Source: Leptobrachium leishanense (Eukaryota > Chordata > Amphibia > Anura > Megophryidae). From it: a stretch of 64,000 nucleotides of DNA. Positions 45,125-55,648 of this stretch are shown in pieces (the stretch's first letter is position 1; each line of letters begins with the position of its first letter). The stretch is taken from contig CM019072.1 of assembly GCA_009667805.1 (NCBI GenBank), positions 32,729,519 to 32,793,518 on the forward strand, read 5' to 3'. Under the pieces are notes generated by a model. The model was not told the DNA's origin, did not search any database, and worked only from the letters and a program-made list of their open reading frames with translations. The position numbers and the translations under genes were made by a program.

Positions 45125-46405
45125 GACCGCTCCCGCTAGTGGCGGATACCGAGTATGACAGGCAAAGGCAGCTCCCTCTAGTGGTGAATACAGAGTATGA
45201 CAGGCACAGGCAGCTACCTCTAGTGACAGATACCACAGGCAGCTACCTCTAGTGACTGTCATGGTCCTCGCAGTCGCCGCCGCCGCAAAGGCAAAACTAG
45301 AGCTGCTGCGCACTGAAATTCCCTGGGCAGCACATGAAAGGTGCTGCCCTAGATTTAAAAACCAGACTTCTCAGCCAGCTCTGCACTACAGGTGCACCTA
45401 ATCAGCCGGCCTGACTGTTCCCATATAATGGAACCGCGCCCCTCACTAAGGGCTTCAGCATCAGTTTCCACTCCCTAAGAGGCGCTTGTGCAGCCAGGAG
45501 CCTGTCCTGTTTCAACCCAGCATTTGGATTCAAAGTGTACCAGACCCCTGCTTTCTCACCGGATTGTCGCCTTCTATATTTCTGGACCTATGGACTCCAT
45601 TTGACTACCCTTCTGGATCATCCCTTTGATGCCTCACAAGATTCCTTCACCGCTTTTTCTAGAACCCCGCTTTCATCTGTGACCCCCCCCTTCCACTTCA
45701 TCCAAGGACTCCCTCATACAGACCATCTGCTTATTATTTATCCAGCTACCGGACTCCCTGTTTACTGGACTTATGCTACATTCCAGAAAACCCTGCTCTC
45801 AGCCCTGTTCCTGTGTTATCCCTCTGTAAGTTAACCTCTTGTGTCCTCTCTCATTTCCTATTGTGTGCATTGTCAGTCCCAGTCCTGCTCTAGTTCTGCT
45901 TATGAAGTTAATTTACTTCTCCCTCTCAGCCCCTTAACCTGCATATTACATGGTTAACCCCTTCCTGCCTATTTATCAGCTTTCCCTTTGTTAGGCAGCC
46001 CTCGTCCTATCTTTCCCCATCATCCTGTGTTTGTTATATCCAATAAACCTTTATTATTTGAAACATATTGTCTGCTTCGTGTCACTGCAACCTGGGCTCG
46101 CACCCTCCCACCCAGCCTGGCTGGCCTTGACAATGACAGACACAGGCAGCTCCCTCTAATGGCGGATACCGAGTATCAGACACAGGCAGCTCACTCTAGT
46201 GGCAGATACAGTGTATGACAGACACAGGCAGCTACTCTAGTGATGGATACAGAGCATGACCAGCACAGGCAGCTCCCTCTAGTGGTGAATACAGAGTATG
46301 ACAGACACAGGCAGCTCCCTCTAGTGGCAGATACCGAGTATGACAGGCACAGGCAGCTCCCTCTAGTGGCGAATACAGTGTATGACAGGCACAGGCAGTA
46401 TATGC
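45125..46405 (+). repeat. About 40-bp minisatellite, interrupted by a solo LTR
   Basis: Units with GACAGGCACAGGCAGCTCCC and TCTAGTGGCGGATAC lie at 45125-45256 (about 3) and continue at 46133-46405 (about 7). The LTR 45257-46132 sits between the two parts. Confidence 0.85.
45257..46132 (+). mobile_element. Solo LTR (876 bp)
   Basis: Begins TGTCATGGTC and ends GGCCTTGACA. AATAAA at 46042-46047 lies about 85 bp before the 3' end, as in an R/U5 region. Flanks GTGAC (45252-45256) and ATGAC (46133-46137) match at 4 of 5 bases. No internal region is present, so it is a solo LTR left by recombination. Retroelement class is not determined. Confidence 0.72.
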
Positions 46406-46492
46406 CAATAGTTGTTAAGTGTTTGTATTTACTTTTCTTTGAATGGGATAGGCTTCAGTGTTAGTCCGTTAAAGGGACACTACCACTAACAT

Positions 46493-46806
46493 GATGTTCG
46501 TCCATCATATTCGATGAGGACCTTGACATCTAGCAGGTTGTGGGTTGTCCACGGTGTGTCCGCAGATGGCTGATGAGGCCTATTCGAGCACGAAATGTTC
46601 TGCCTCACGTCGAGCAGACATGTGTGGGTACCCCTGTTGCAACATTTGCAGTTATGGCTTTGCGAAGTGCTCGCTTCTCTTGTGCTATGGTTGCTCTTCT
46701 GTCCTCAAATATCTGGCAGCCTTGGAGGATCAGCATTCGCCATGTCGATCAATCTTGTGCCAAGATTTCCCAGGAGGTGACATCAATATCCATGGACTTG
46801 AAGGAG
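46493..46806 (-). pseudogene. LINE C-terminal segment with C2H2 zinc-finger relic
   Basis: Minus-strand translation gives WEILAQDRSTWR, then GRTFRARIGLISHLRTH, the end of a C2H2 finger. The second Cys of the CxxC pair is a TGA stop, so the finger is broken. It is the far part of the LINE beyond the LTR insertion. Confidence 0.8.
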
Positions 46807-47876
46807 TATGACGGAATGGGCGTATCCGCCTGCGGTCCTGCTCTATCTGACCCCCTCGTTGGTGTTGCCAAGCCCGACTACCGAGTGGCACGGCACCCGG
46901 CGTCTCGAGCGGCTTGGGTAGAGGACTACGTGGCGGTGGAGATCTGTAGAGTAGATGGGGCACCCACGGTGGAAATCCGCCCGACTACCGAGTGGCACGG
47001 CACTCGGCGTCTCGAGCAGCGGATCTACTGACCATTGAAGGGCTGGAGACGGTCTGCGTGGCGAACCGCGGTTCGGTAGAGTCTCCTTGCAGATGCAGAG
47101 CACGGCGCTCAGCCGAGGTCCAGATTCGGGGAGGTTGCGGTATCCCAAGATACCGATTCAAGGTGGCGCAACGGCGCGGCGAATCGATGTTCTGCCGCGG
47201 AGTTAGGGTGACCCGTTCCTGGGTGGTGGTGATATGTAGCCGACGTGAATGACAACACCAGGCAGAGCTGTATGTTTCAAACACTCAGATGAACTGAACC
47301 CTTTAATGAACAACGCCACTATTTATGCTCAAGTACAACAGTCATAATTTGCATACCCATACTAATTAGGAGCCTATCCATACAATGAGGTATGGCAGTT
47401 ATTTACAATCAACATTCTTCACATTCTCTTAGCCTTCAGTCCACATAACGTTTGTACATCTATTGTTCCAGCACATCAGATTAAACACACACTATCAGAG
47501 ATCCCTTAAATTAAACATGTACTTAGATAATGGGGAAAATCCCTGACGCATAATTTACACAGCAGCAAAGCTTGTTTACTGTATATACAAAGACACATTT
47601 ACCTACAGGAATATAGTATTTTAAAACCAAAGCTATGTCATTTTTCACTAAACTAAATTAAACTAAAACCAAACGATGTAAAGTATATTTAAAATCACAC
47701 AGGGTACATCTTATTACAGCACATCAAGTAAAACCACATCTAGCAAGGAAAATAAACTGTTCATACATTGAAACGCACACTGCAAACGTTCAAAGGAACA
47801 CAAGGTCCTTTTAAAAATGTCTTGGGTTTGAGTCCTGGGTCTCGCTGCGCAGAGCCCCTATGTCCCTTCCGTGACA
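46807..47876 (-). repeat. 3' LTR of the pol-less retroelement
   Basis: 1070 bp. Near its 3' end (read on minus) is an internal partial duplication: CCGACTACCGAGTGGCACGG occurs twice, about 105 bp apart (46878 and 46981). Confidence 0.93.
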
Positions 47877-48688
47877 CTCCTCCCCCTTTCCAAAGTCCGA
47901 CGAGCCCGGTTGGACCCACACGGGTCGTATAGGGAGAGTCGGTGCAGTCTCTGCGGCCCATAGTCCGTGGGCAAGAGGCGAGCCGCCAGGCTTCTCCAGT
48001 GGTGCTCGCGGCCGTGCCTGGCAGGTTGTAAGTCCTTCGGGGTACCCCCTCCAGAATAAGTGTCCCGTGGTTGGGGAGAGGTACCACCTGTGCCGTCTCC
48101 AGTGGTACCGTGCACCCGGGAAAAACGGGTGCCAAGTGCACGCGCCCCGAGTGTCCTGGTCAGCCGTTGGGGAAAACAGTGGCTGCATGGGGCCTCCGGG
48201 CCAAAGGGTTGTGGAGATGGGCAGAGGCCAGCGGCCCTCTCTCCCGTTGCCAGCTCTTCTGCTGGGGAGGTGGGTACCGGAACAAAGTCCAGGGGGTTAG
48301 ATGGGGTCAAGGGCTGCGGGATCAGCAGCGCGAGGGTATCCCCTTTCTGCTCCTCGGGGCAGAGGGTGGGAGATGGGCAGAGGCCAGCGGCACTCTGCCC
48401 CGTGGCCAGCTCTTCGGCTGGGTGGGGGTCTCCTTGCGGGAGGGTGGCTTCTTCCATCCCCAGGGCGGTCAATGGCTGCGAACAACCCAGCCCGGGGGAA
48501 CCATCTGTCTGCTCCTCCTGGCAGACTGTGGGCAGTGGGCAGGGGCCACTCGGCCCCGTTGCCAGCTCCTCCGCTGGACCCGTGGCCTCGGCCACCCTGT
48601 CCGCTTGCGGGGTGAAAGGGGTAATCGTTTCTGCCGAGTGAGGATCCCCTTGCAAGAGGATGGTTTCTTCACCCCCCGGGACCATCAA
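47858..48688 (-). pseudogene. Continuation of the LTR-element protein after a 1-nt frameshift
   Basis: Up to 276 codons in the shifted frame, continuing the same repeats (PGGEETILLQGDPHSAE, TPQADRVAEATGPAEELATG). The last part (from about 48180) has a different, Arg-rich composition and runs up to the polypurine tract. Without the frameshift the product would be near 860 residues. Confidence 0.65.
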
Positions 48689-50466
48689 GGGCTGCTCACA
48701 GCCCCGCCCGGGGAACCATCCGTCCGCTCCTCCTGGCAGACCGTGGGCAGTGGGCAGAGGCCAGCGGCGCTCTGCCCCGTGGCCAGCTCTTCTGCTGGTT
48801 GGGGGACGACTCTTGTTGCGACTGGGGGTGGGCAGAGGCCAGCAGCGCTCTGCCCCGTTGCCATCTCCCCTGCTGGACCCGTGGCCTCGGCCACCCTGTC
48901 CGCTTGCGGGGTGAAGGGGATAACTTTCCCTGCTGGGTGAGGATCACCTCGCAGGAGGATGGTTTCTTCACCCCCCGGGGCAATCCGTGGCTGCTCACCG
49001 CCCAGCCCGGGGGAACCATCCGTCTGCTCCTCCTGGCAGACCGTGGGTAGTGGGCAGAGGCCAGCGGCGCTCTGCCCCGTGGCCAGCTCTTCTGCTGGTT
49101 GGGGGACGACCCTCGTTGCGACTGGGGGTGGGCAGAGGCCAGCAGCGCTCTGCCCCGTTGCCATCTCCCCCGCTGGACCCGTGGCCTCAGCCACCCTGTC
49201 CGCTTGCGGGGTGAAGGGAATAACTTCCTCTGCTGGGACCCCCACGGGTACCCATGGGACCACCTCGGCCTCCCATAAGTCCCAGACCTGGGGACTGTCG
49301 ACTTCTTCCGCCGGCCCGTCCCAGCACGGGGAGCTCAGGCTCGACTGCGGAACGCCGTCCAACAATCTTCGGTAGGCCACCTCGAGCTCCCACTCTCGCT
49401 CTGCTAGGGACTCCAGTTCCTCAAACACCGAGTCCCTGATGTCGGACGGGAGCTCCAGTTCTCGTCGCTCCAGAATCTCCTCCAATCGCTCTTCGGTCTC
49501 TTCTCCGAACTCGGGGTCTGCGGCCATGCTCTCGTAGAGCAGCCCCGTGCCTCCGTAGCGGGGCCCTGCGGTGGAGGTGCCATCAATAGGGCGCGTTGTC
49601 GGAGGGGCAGTTAGCCACCGGAGCGCGCGGTAGGCGGCGTCCAGTGCGATCTCCTGTTGCACCAGACTCTGGAGCTCGGCCTCCCACTCCTCTGGGGCCC
49701 GACCTTGCAGGAACGCTGCTCGCACATCGTACTGCACCCGGTGAATGACAGCGTCGGAGGGAACGTACACACCATGGCAGTCCCTCTCATGGTTCAGGGC
49801 CTCGTACCAAAGTTCCTCTGTGGACCTCTGGTCCCGATCTAGGCCCTCCTGCAGCCTTCTTGCAAACACAACCTCTATGTCAGCGAAGGTGCCGGCACAG
49901 GAGCACCGCTCCTCGACGGGGAATGTGGCGTCCTCAGATGCAGCTCCAGGCGAGCTGTAAGTCTCCATCCGAGGGTCGCTGGGATGTGTGATGTCCCCAA
50001 TACAGGCTCCAGGCGAGCTGTAAGCCCCGAAAGGGTAATCACTGGGGGTTGCAGATTCCCAGGGTGAAGCTCCAGTCGAGCTGTAAGCCTCGACCCAGGG
50101 TTCCACGGGGTAGGGTTCGGGGTTAAAATATTCCGGCTCTGCTCCGCGGAGCTCTGCCAACCGCAGCTCGTGCTGGCGGTCCTTTTCTTGCTCGACTTCA
50201 CGGTAAACCTCCCGAATCACTTCGTATCTGTCCGCCGCCGCTGGGGCATCTCCGAGCAGGGCAATCCGACGCCGCACCTCTCTGAGGCCAGCATCTTCCT
50301 CCACCTCTGCGTGGACAGGGCTGGGGACGGGTGTCGTCGCCCTGTGCCGATCCATCCTGGTCAGCTCCTTAATCAGGGTTTTCCGGTTCTTATTACCCGG
50401 CGTTCCTCCCCGGTTCTCCAACATCCCACGCAGGGTGTCCCGGTTGTAGTGGGTGTACACCACCAT
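48685..50466 (-). CDS. Gag-like SAP-domain acidic protein of the LTR element (frame A)
   Basis: 593 codons from ATG 50466, 51 bp inside the 5' LTR. Residues about 5-38 (TLRGMLENRGGTPGNKNRKT, then LIKEL) fit a SAP-like helix-loop-helix, known from the N-termini of some vertebrate retrotransposon Gag proteins. The middle (about 45-370) is very rich in Glu with helical stretches. The C-terminal third is built of tandem repeats containing VAEATGPAGEMATGQSAAGL. No zinc knuckle, protease or RT motif was seen. The frame ends because one G is lost in a run near 48706 (GCCCGGGGAACC against GCCCGGGGGAACC in sister repeats); beyond that the protein continues in 47858-48688. Function beyond Gag-like packaging is unknown. 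Confidence 0.75.
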   Translation of the reverse strand: MVVYTHYNRDTLRGMLENRGGTPGNKNRKTLIKELTRMDRHRATTPVPSPVHAEVEEDAGLREVRRRIALLGDAPAAADRYEVIREVYREVEQEKDRQHELRLAELRGAEPEYFNPEPYPVEPWVEAYSSTGASPWESATPSDYPFGAYSSPGACIGDITHPSDPRMETYSSPGAASEDATFPVEERCSCAGTFADIEVVFARRLQEGLDRDQRSTEELWYEALNHERDCHGVYVPSDAVIHRVQYDVRAAFLQGRAPEEWEAELQSLVQQEIALDAAYRALRWLTAPPTTRPIDGTSTAGPRYGGTGLLYESMAADPEFGEETEERLEEILERRELELPSDIRDSVFEELESLAEREWELEVAYRRLLDGVPQSSLSSPCWDGPAEEVDSPQVWDLWEAEVVPWVPVGVPAEEVIPFTPQADRVAEATGPAGEMATGQSAAGLCPPPVATRVVPQPAEELATGQSAAGLCPLPTVCQEEQTDGSPGLGGEQPRIAPGGEETILLRGDPHPAGKVIPFTPQADRVAEATGPAGEMATGQSAAGLCPPPVATRVVPQPAEELATGQSAAGLCPLPTVCQEERTDGSPGGAVSSP

Positions 50467-50517
50467 GGCGTAGGTCTCCTAGGGGCTGCAGAGAGCTGAT
50501 CCCACCGCTGCCACCAG

Positions 50518-51587
50518 TATGACGGAATGGGCGTATCCGCCTGCGGTCCTGCTCTATCTGACCCCCTCGTTGGTGTTGCCAAGCCCGACTACCGAGTGGC
50601 ACGGCACCCGGCGTCTCGAGCGGCTTGGGTAGAGGACTACGTGGCGGTGGAGATCTGTAGAGTAGATGGGGCACCCACGGTGGAAATCCGCCCGACTACC
50701 GAGTGGCACGGCACTCGGCGTCTCGAGCAGCGGATCTACTGACCATTGAAGGGCTGGAGACGGTCTGCGTGGCGAACCGCGGTTCGGTAGAGTCTCCTTG
50801 CAGATGCAGAGCACGGCGCTCAGCCGAGGTCCCGATTCGGGGAGGTTGCGGTATCCCAAGATACCGATTCAAGGTGGCGCAACGGCGCGGCGAATCGATG
50901 TTCTGCCGCGGAGTTAGGGTGACCCGTTCCTGGGTGGTGGTGATATGTAGCCGACGTGAATGACAACACCAGGCAGAGCTGTATGTTTCAAACACTCAGA
51001 TGAACTGAACCCTTTAATGAACAACGCCACTATTTATGCTCAAGTACAACAGTCATAATTTGCATACCCATACTAATTAGGAGCCTATCCATACAATGAG
51101 GTATGGCAGTTATTTACAATCAACATTCTTCACATTCTCTTAGCCTTCAGTCCACATAACGTTTGTACATCTATTGTTCCAGCACATCAGATTAAACACA
51201 CACTATCAGAGATCCCTTAAATTAAACATGTACTTAGATAATGGGGAAAATCCCTGACGCATAATTTACACAGCAGCAAAGCTTGTTTACTGTATATACA
51301 AAGACACATTTACCTACAGGAATATAGTATTTCAAAACCAAAGCTATGTCATTTTTCACTAAACTAAATTAAACTAAAACCAAACGATGTAAAGTATATT
51401 TAAAATCACACAGGGTACATCTTATTACAGCACATCAAGTAAAACCACATCTAGCAAGGAAAATAAACTGTTCATACATTGAAACGCACACTGCAAACGT
51501 TCAAAGGAACACAAGGTCCTTTTAAAAATGTCTTGGGTTTGAGTCCTGGGTCTCGCTGCGCAGAGCCCCTATGTCCCTTCCGTGACA
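50518..51587 (-). repeat. 5' LTR of the pol-less retroelement
   Basis: 1070 bp, starting TGTCACGGAAGGGAC on the minus strand. A TATA-like CATAAATAG (minus, complement of 51029-51037) is a candidate promoter. Confidence 0.93.
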
Positions 51588-51594
51588 AGGAGGC

Positions 51595-54517
51595 TTTCAG
51601 TGTATCTTTGTATCGCTTCCTTTGTCCCCCGTGCGACTGCTTTCCTTGAGACAGCTCACCGTAGAGGAGCTGTTTAGGGATGCGATGATCGGGCATCCTT
51701 GCAACATGACCTGCCCAGCGTGTCTGGGCTTTCATCAGCAGGGTGTAAACTGATGGCAGGCCTACTCTGGAAAGGACTTCGGTGTCTGGCACCTTATCCT
51801 GCCACCGGATCCTGAGAAGTCTGCGGAGGCATGTCATGTGGAAGCGATTCAGTTGCCTAGCATGCCTCCTGTATACAATCCAAGTCTCACTGGCATACAT
51901 CAGGGTAGTTAACACTACTGCTCGGTAGACTTTGAGCTTTGTGTCAAGGCTTATTCAACGGCGGTCCCATACGTTAGTCAATAGTCTGCCAAATGCAAAG
52001 CTTGCCTTGGCTACTCTGCAGTTGACCTCAATGTCAATTGTCACTGCTTGGGAAAGGGTGCTGCCTAGGTAAGTAAATTGGTCCACTGTTTGCAGCTTTT
52101 GTCCCTTCACTGTGATGGTGGGATCTTGATGTTGGGCTTTCGGAGCTGGCTGATGCATCACCTCGGTCTTCTTTGTGTTAATAAGGAGGCCAAAGTTGTC
52201 GCATGCTGCTGAGAATTTGTCCACACTGGCTGCTCTGATCCAGCATTCAGGGCACAGTCATCAGCAAAAAGGAAGTCTCATAGCACAGTCTCCTTTACCT
52301 TGGTGACAGCCTGGAGTCTACGCAGGTTGAACAGCTTCCCATCGGTCCGGTGTCTCAGGCTAACTCCCAAGGTAGTGTTCTGGAAGGCTTCTGACAGCAT
52401 AGCTGAAAACATTATGCTAAACAGGGTCGGTGCCAACACACAGCCTTGCTTGACGCCGTTTGTAACGGGAAAGGCCTCTGAAGCTTCTCCATCGTCCAGT
52501 ACACAAGCTGTCATGCCGTCGTGGAACTGACGTACCATTAAGATGAATCTATCAGGGCACCCAAACTTCGACATGATGCACCACAGACCTTTGCGACTGA
52601 CGGTGTCAAAAGCCTTGATGAGATCTACAAAGGTGGTATACAATTCATGATTCTGCTCTTGACACTTCTCTTGGAGCTGTCGGGCTGCGAAGATCATGTC
52701 CACAGTGCCGCGCTCTTTGCGGAAGCCGCACTGTGTCCCTGGTAATAAACCCTGTTCCAGGTGGTCAGTCAGGCGGTTCAGCAATACTCGTGCAAGGATC
52801 TTGCCTGTGATGGAAAGCAGTGATATTCCTCTGTGATTATCGCAGACTTGTCAATTCCCTTTCCGCTTATAGAGATGTACGATGGACGCATCTTTTAAAT
52901 CCTGAGGAAGAGATCCTTGATTCCAGAAAGACTGGAACAGCAGAGTGAGTTTGTCGAGAAGCACTGTACCGCCATCCTTGTAGACTTCCGCTGGAATCGC
53001 ATCAGATGCTGGGGCCTTGCCACTGGACAGCTGGCTGATGGCCTGTTGGGTTTCAGTATTTGTTGGTGGGGCATCCAGGCTGTGGTTGATATCCACCTGA
53101 GGCATTCTGTCGATTGCCTCGTTGTTAATGGAAGATGACCGGTTCAGTACAAATTGTAAGTGTTCAGCCCACCGCTGTAGGATCCGAGTCTTCTCAGTAA
53201 TGAGAGTTACGCCATCTAAGTCTAACAGAGGGAAGCTCCATGATGGTTGAGGTCCGTACAAGGATCTAAGGGCTTCGTAGAGCCGTTTGGCATCGTTTCT
53301 ATCAGCAAATTTCTGAATTTCATCTGCTTTGGCACTCAGCCAAGAGTCCTGCATCTTACGAAGCTTGCTCTGTACGGTCCTGCGAGTGTTGTTGAAGGCA
53401 TTTTTCTTGGCTATTGATGACGGTTCATTCTGATAAGCACGATGAAGGCCGTGCTTCTCAGCAAGTAGGGCCTTGATCTCATCATCATTTTCGTCAAACC
53501 AGTCCTGCTGTTTCCTGTGTGAGGGTCCAAGAACCTTCAGTGCAGAAGAGTGCACAATATCCCAGAAACTTTCCCAATTCTTCTCAGCATTTCCTTCTAA
53601 TCGCAGCTCTGAAAGTTGGTTGTCAAGATCTTCTGCTAGTGAGGTTGCTGTATTGGGGTTCCTCAGTTTACTGATGTTAATCCGTTTCATCACAGCTTTG
53701 TTTCCCGGTGGACGTCTCTTTGGCTTGATGTAAAAGTTTAATTTGGGGATAATAAGTCTATGGTCAGTCCAACAGTCGGCACTCGGCATGGCCTTGGTCA
53801 TCCTTACATCCTGTCTGTCTTTCCTCCGCACGATGACATAGTCAATAAGATGCCAGTGCTTCGAACGTGGATGCATCAGGACATCTTTTTGCGATTGGGC
53901 AGGCGAAAGATGGTATTGGTGATGGTTAGATCATGGACTGCACATGTCTTCAGTAGTAATAGACCATTGCTATTACATTTGTCGATTCCGTTTTTTCCAA
54001 TAACGCCATCCCAGGCAGAGTGATCAGATCCTACTCTCGCGTTGAAATCGCCAAGTAGAATCATCCTGTCAGTGCGCTTCACGGATGAAAGTAGGGCATC
54101 GAGATCTTCATAAAACTTGTCTTTTACTTCATCCGGATTCGTCATTTTGGGTGCGTAGGCGCTGATCAGTGTGGCTTGTTTTCCTCTCGGTAGTGGGAGA
54201 TGCAGTGTCATGAGTCGGTCGTTCACGCTCTTGGGAAGACTGGCAAGTGTGCGGACAAGGTGATTCTTAACCGCAAAGCCAACTCCAGATGTACGGTGTT
54301 CATTACTGCTGCGACCACACCAGAAGAATGTATAACCGCCTCCTATTTCTGTGAGCTGACCTTCGTTAGCTAGACGAGTTTCACACAGTGCCGCGACATC
54401 AATGTTAAATCGTGCGAGCTCTCTGGCGACCAAGGCTGTTCTTCTTTCTGGTCGATCTGCTGAGGGGTTGTCTTGAAGCGTGCGTACGTTCCATGTGCCA
54501 ATAGTGAGTGGTATCAT
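51595..54517 (-). pseudogene. LINE endonuclease-reverse transcriptase, broken
   Basis: The start ATG at 54517 gives IGTWNVRTL, then [11 protein letters not shown] (endonuclease). A 1-nt loss near 53878 shifts frame before HPRSKHWHLIDYV. Frame 53873-52851 ends at TGA (52851-52853), probably from an Arg CGA. RT continues at 52784 (GTQCGFRKERGTVDMIF, VDLIKAFDTVSR, TNGVKQGCVLAPTLFS). A second TGA (52278) precedes DFLFADD, the FADD active site. A frameshift follows near 52215, then stop 51955, then LMYASETW and RWAGHVARMPDHRIPKQLL to the LTR junction. Three CpG-type stops and at least two shifts: dead copy. Confidence 0.9.
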
Positions 54518-55342
54518 TTTATGTTTACTTTTTAATGTTGTTATTCGACCGCATAAAATTGGGATCCCCTCCAGCCGCGGTAAACTGGCCAGGGTTCTGT
54601 GAAGCAACAATGTTTAGGGCACTTTTTCTAGCCCCTTCCTCTGGCTACGGAGGTGAGCAGTGTGGTCCTAAAAAGGGCTGCTCAATCACTCAGGTAGACG
54701 CCGAATCCTGCTGTTGCTTCAGTCACCAAGAAAACGACCATTAGACCTGAGCCGCCTGTGTGCAGGTCCGCGGCTACAGCTCCCAGTGTATCCACACCTG
54801 CTGCTTCGTCGCTCGCCCATCGCCACAGGACTTTGAAGTTGGGGGGGTGAGATGTCAAAACTTGCGCGTGAATTGGATTAAAGTGAAGGAGAGGTGCGCA
54901 TAGTCAGCCTCACTCTCTCTTCCCAGATTCCATCTTGCTCCAATGGCAGGACAATAGCCGAGACAGTTGGAGATGGGCTGGGCATAGTGGTTGACCAGGA
55001 TGCCTTCCGTGTCTTGCCCTGCTCTTAGCGTACCACATCACTTGCAGAGACCGCCTTCATGACCGTTGACCTATTCTAGTAGGTTCATCCATCCGAATCC
55101 GCCGGAATCTGTCTTCACATGCTCGGGATAGACAAGTCCCTAACGGCTACTCTCTACCTGGTTTAGCCAGCCTGTCGAAGCTGTTGCCCGGGGTGTAGCC
55201 GCTGTGCATGCTACAGCTACTAGGAGCCACAGGTGAGATCTGAGCGACAGGTGGGGACCAAAGGTGAACGAACTGTCCTAAAAGGACACGACCAGCCCTA
55301 CACCAGAGGTGTTACCCCTCCCTGTACACCCCATACACCCCG
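54518..55342 (-). other. LINE 5' untranslated region
   Basis: About 825 bp between the LINE's first base and its ATG. GC-balanced, with no open frame of note. It would hold the internal promoter, but no motif is recognised. Confidence 0.55.
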
Positions 55343-55648
55343 ACCACTAACATAAACTGTAACTAGATTACTTGTGCATTACAAACAAAACCACGTTATA
55401 ATAGAAGACACGCTGCTGTTTTTTTTTTCTTCTTTGAAGTAATTGCATGTAAAAAGGAAAAATAGATTTATGTTGTTTATGTTATCTCCAGTTTCCATTT
55501 TCTGAATTTTTCCCATGATGCAACACTGACGTCAATCATATCCTGCATGTGACATTCACTTCCTGGCGTTCCAGAATAGTCCCGATTGGTGTCTATTCCT
55601 AAAGTCCTGGATTTTTTGTCTGCTGTCCTTTCTGTGGTCAAAAATAAA

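Larger units (their letters stand above)
46807..51587 (-). mobile_element. Young LTR retroelement without pol, exact 5-bp TSD
   Basis: Two 1070-bp LTRs (46807-47876 and 50518-51587) differ at only two bases by eye (near 47113/50832 and 47613/51333). Exact 5-bp duplication AGGAG (46802-46806 and 51588-51592). On the minus strand the 5' LTR is followed after one base by TGGTGGCAGCGGTGGGATC, which looks like a primer site for a Leu-type tRNA. The 3' LTR is preceded by AAAGGGGGAGGAG, a polypurine tract. The 2.64-kb interior codes for one long protein and no protease, RT, RNase H or integrase, so it needs helper enzymes. Orientation minus. Confidence 0.95.
46493..55342 (-). mobile_element. APE-type non-LTR retrotransposon (LINE), full-length, split by an LTR element
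   Basis: Minus orientation; 5' end at 55342, 3' end at 46493 (GGACGAACATC, no poly-A). It is flanked by the exact 11-bp repeat ACCACTAACAT (46482-46492 and 55343-55353). Removing the LTR element 46807-51587 leaves about 4.06 kb. Order: 5' UTR (55342-54518), endonuclease, RT, C-terminal domain with a zinc-finger relic. A full-length insertion with a clean duplication is uncommon. The clade is not certain. Confidence 0.9.
46470..55580. mobile_element. AAAGGGACACTACCAC-type DNA element, split by a LINE
   Basis: The left piece 46470-46492 reads AAAGGGACACTACCACTAAC. The sequence resumes after the LINE at 55343 (ACCACTAACATAAACTGTAA). The same join is seen uninterrupted at 57220-57350 (AAAGGGACACTACCACGTAC followed by ATAAGCTGTAAC), which serves as the empty-site reference. 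The right end is not located precisely. Confidence 0.65.

Noticed and set aside
46540..47031. Plus-strand 163-codon frame
   Set aside because: It spans the junction between the LINE relic and the LTR of the retroelement, antisense to both; not a gene.
48060..48940. Plus-strand frames of 193-289 codons, Gly/Pro-rich
   Set aside because: Antisense shadow of the LTR element's repeat-rich protein; the primer-site and polypurine signals set the coding strand as minus.
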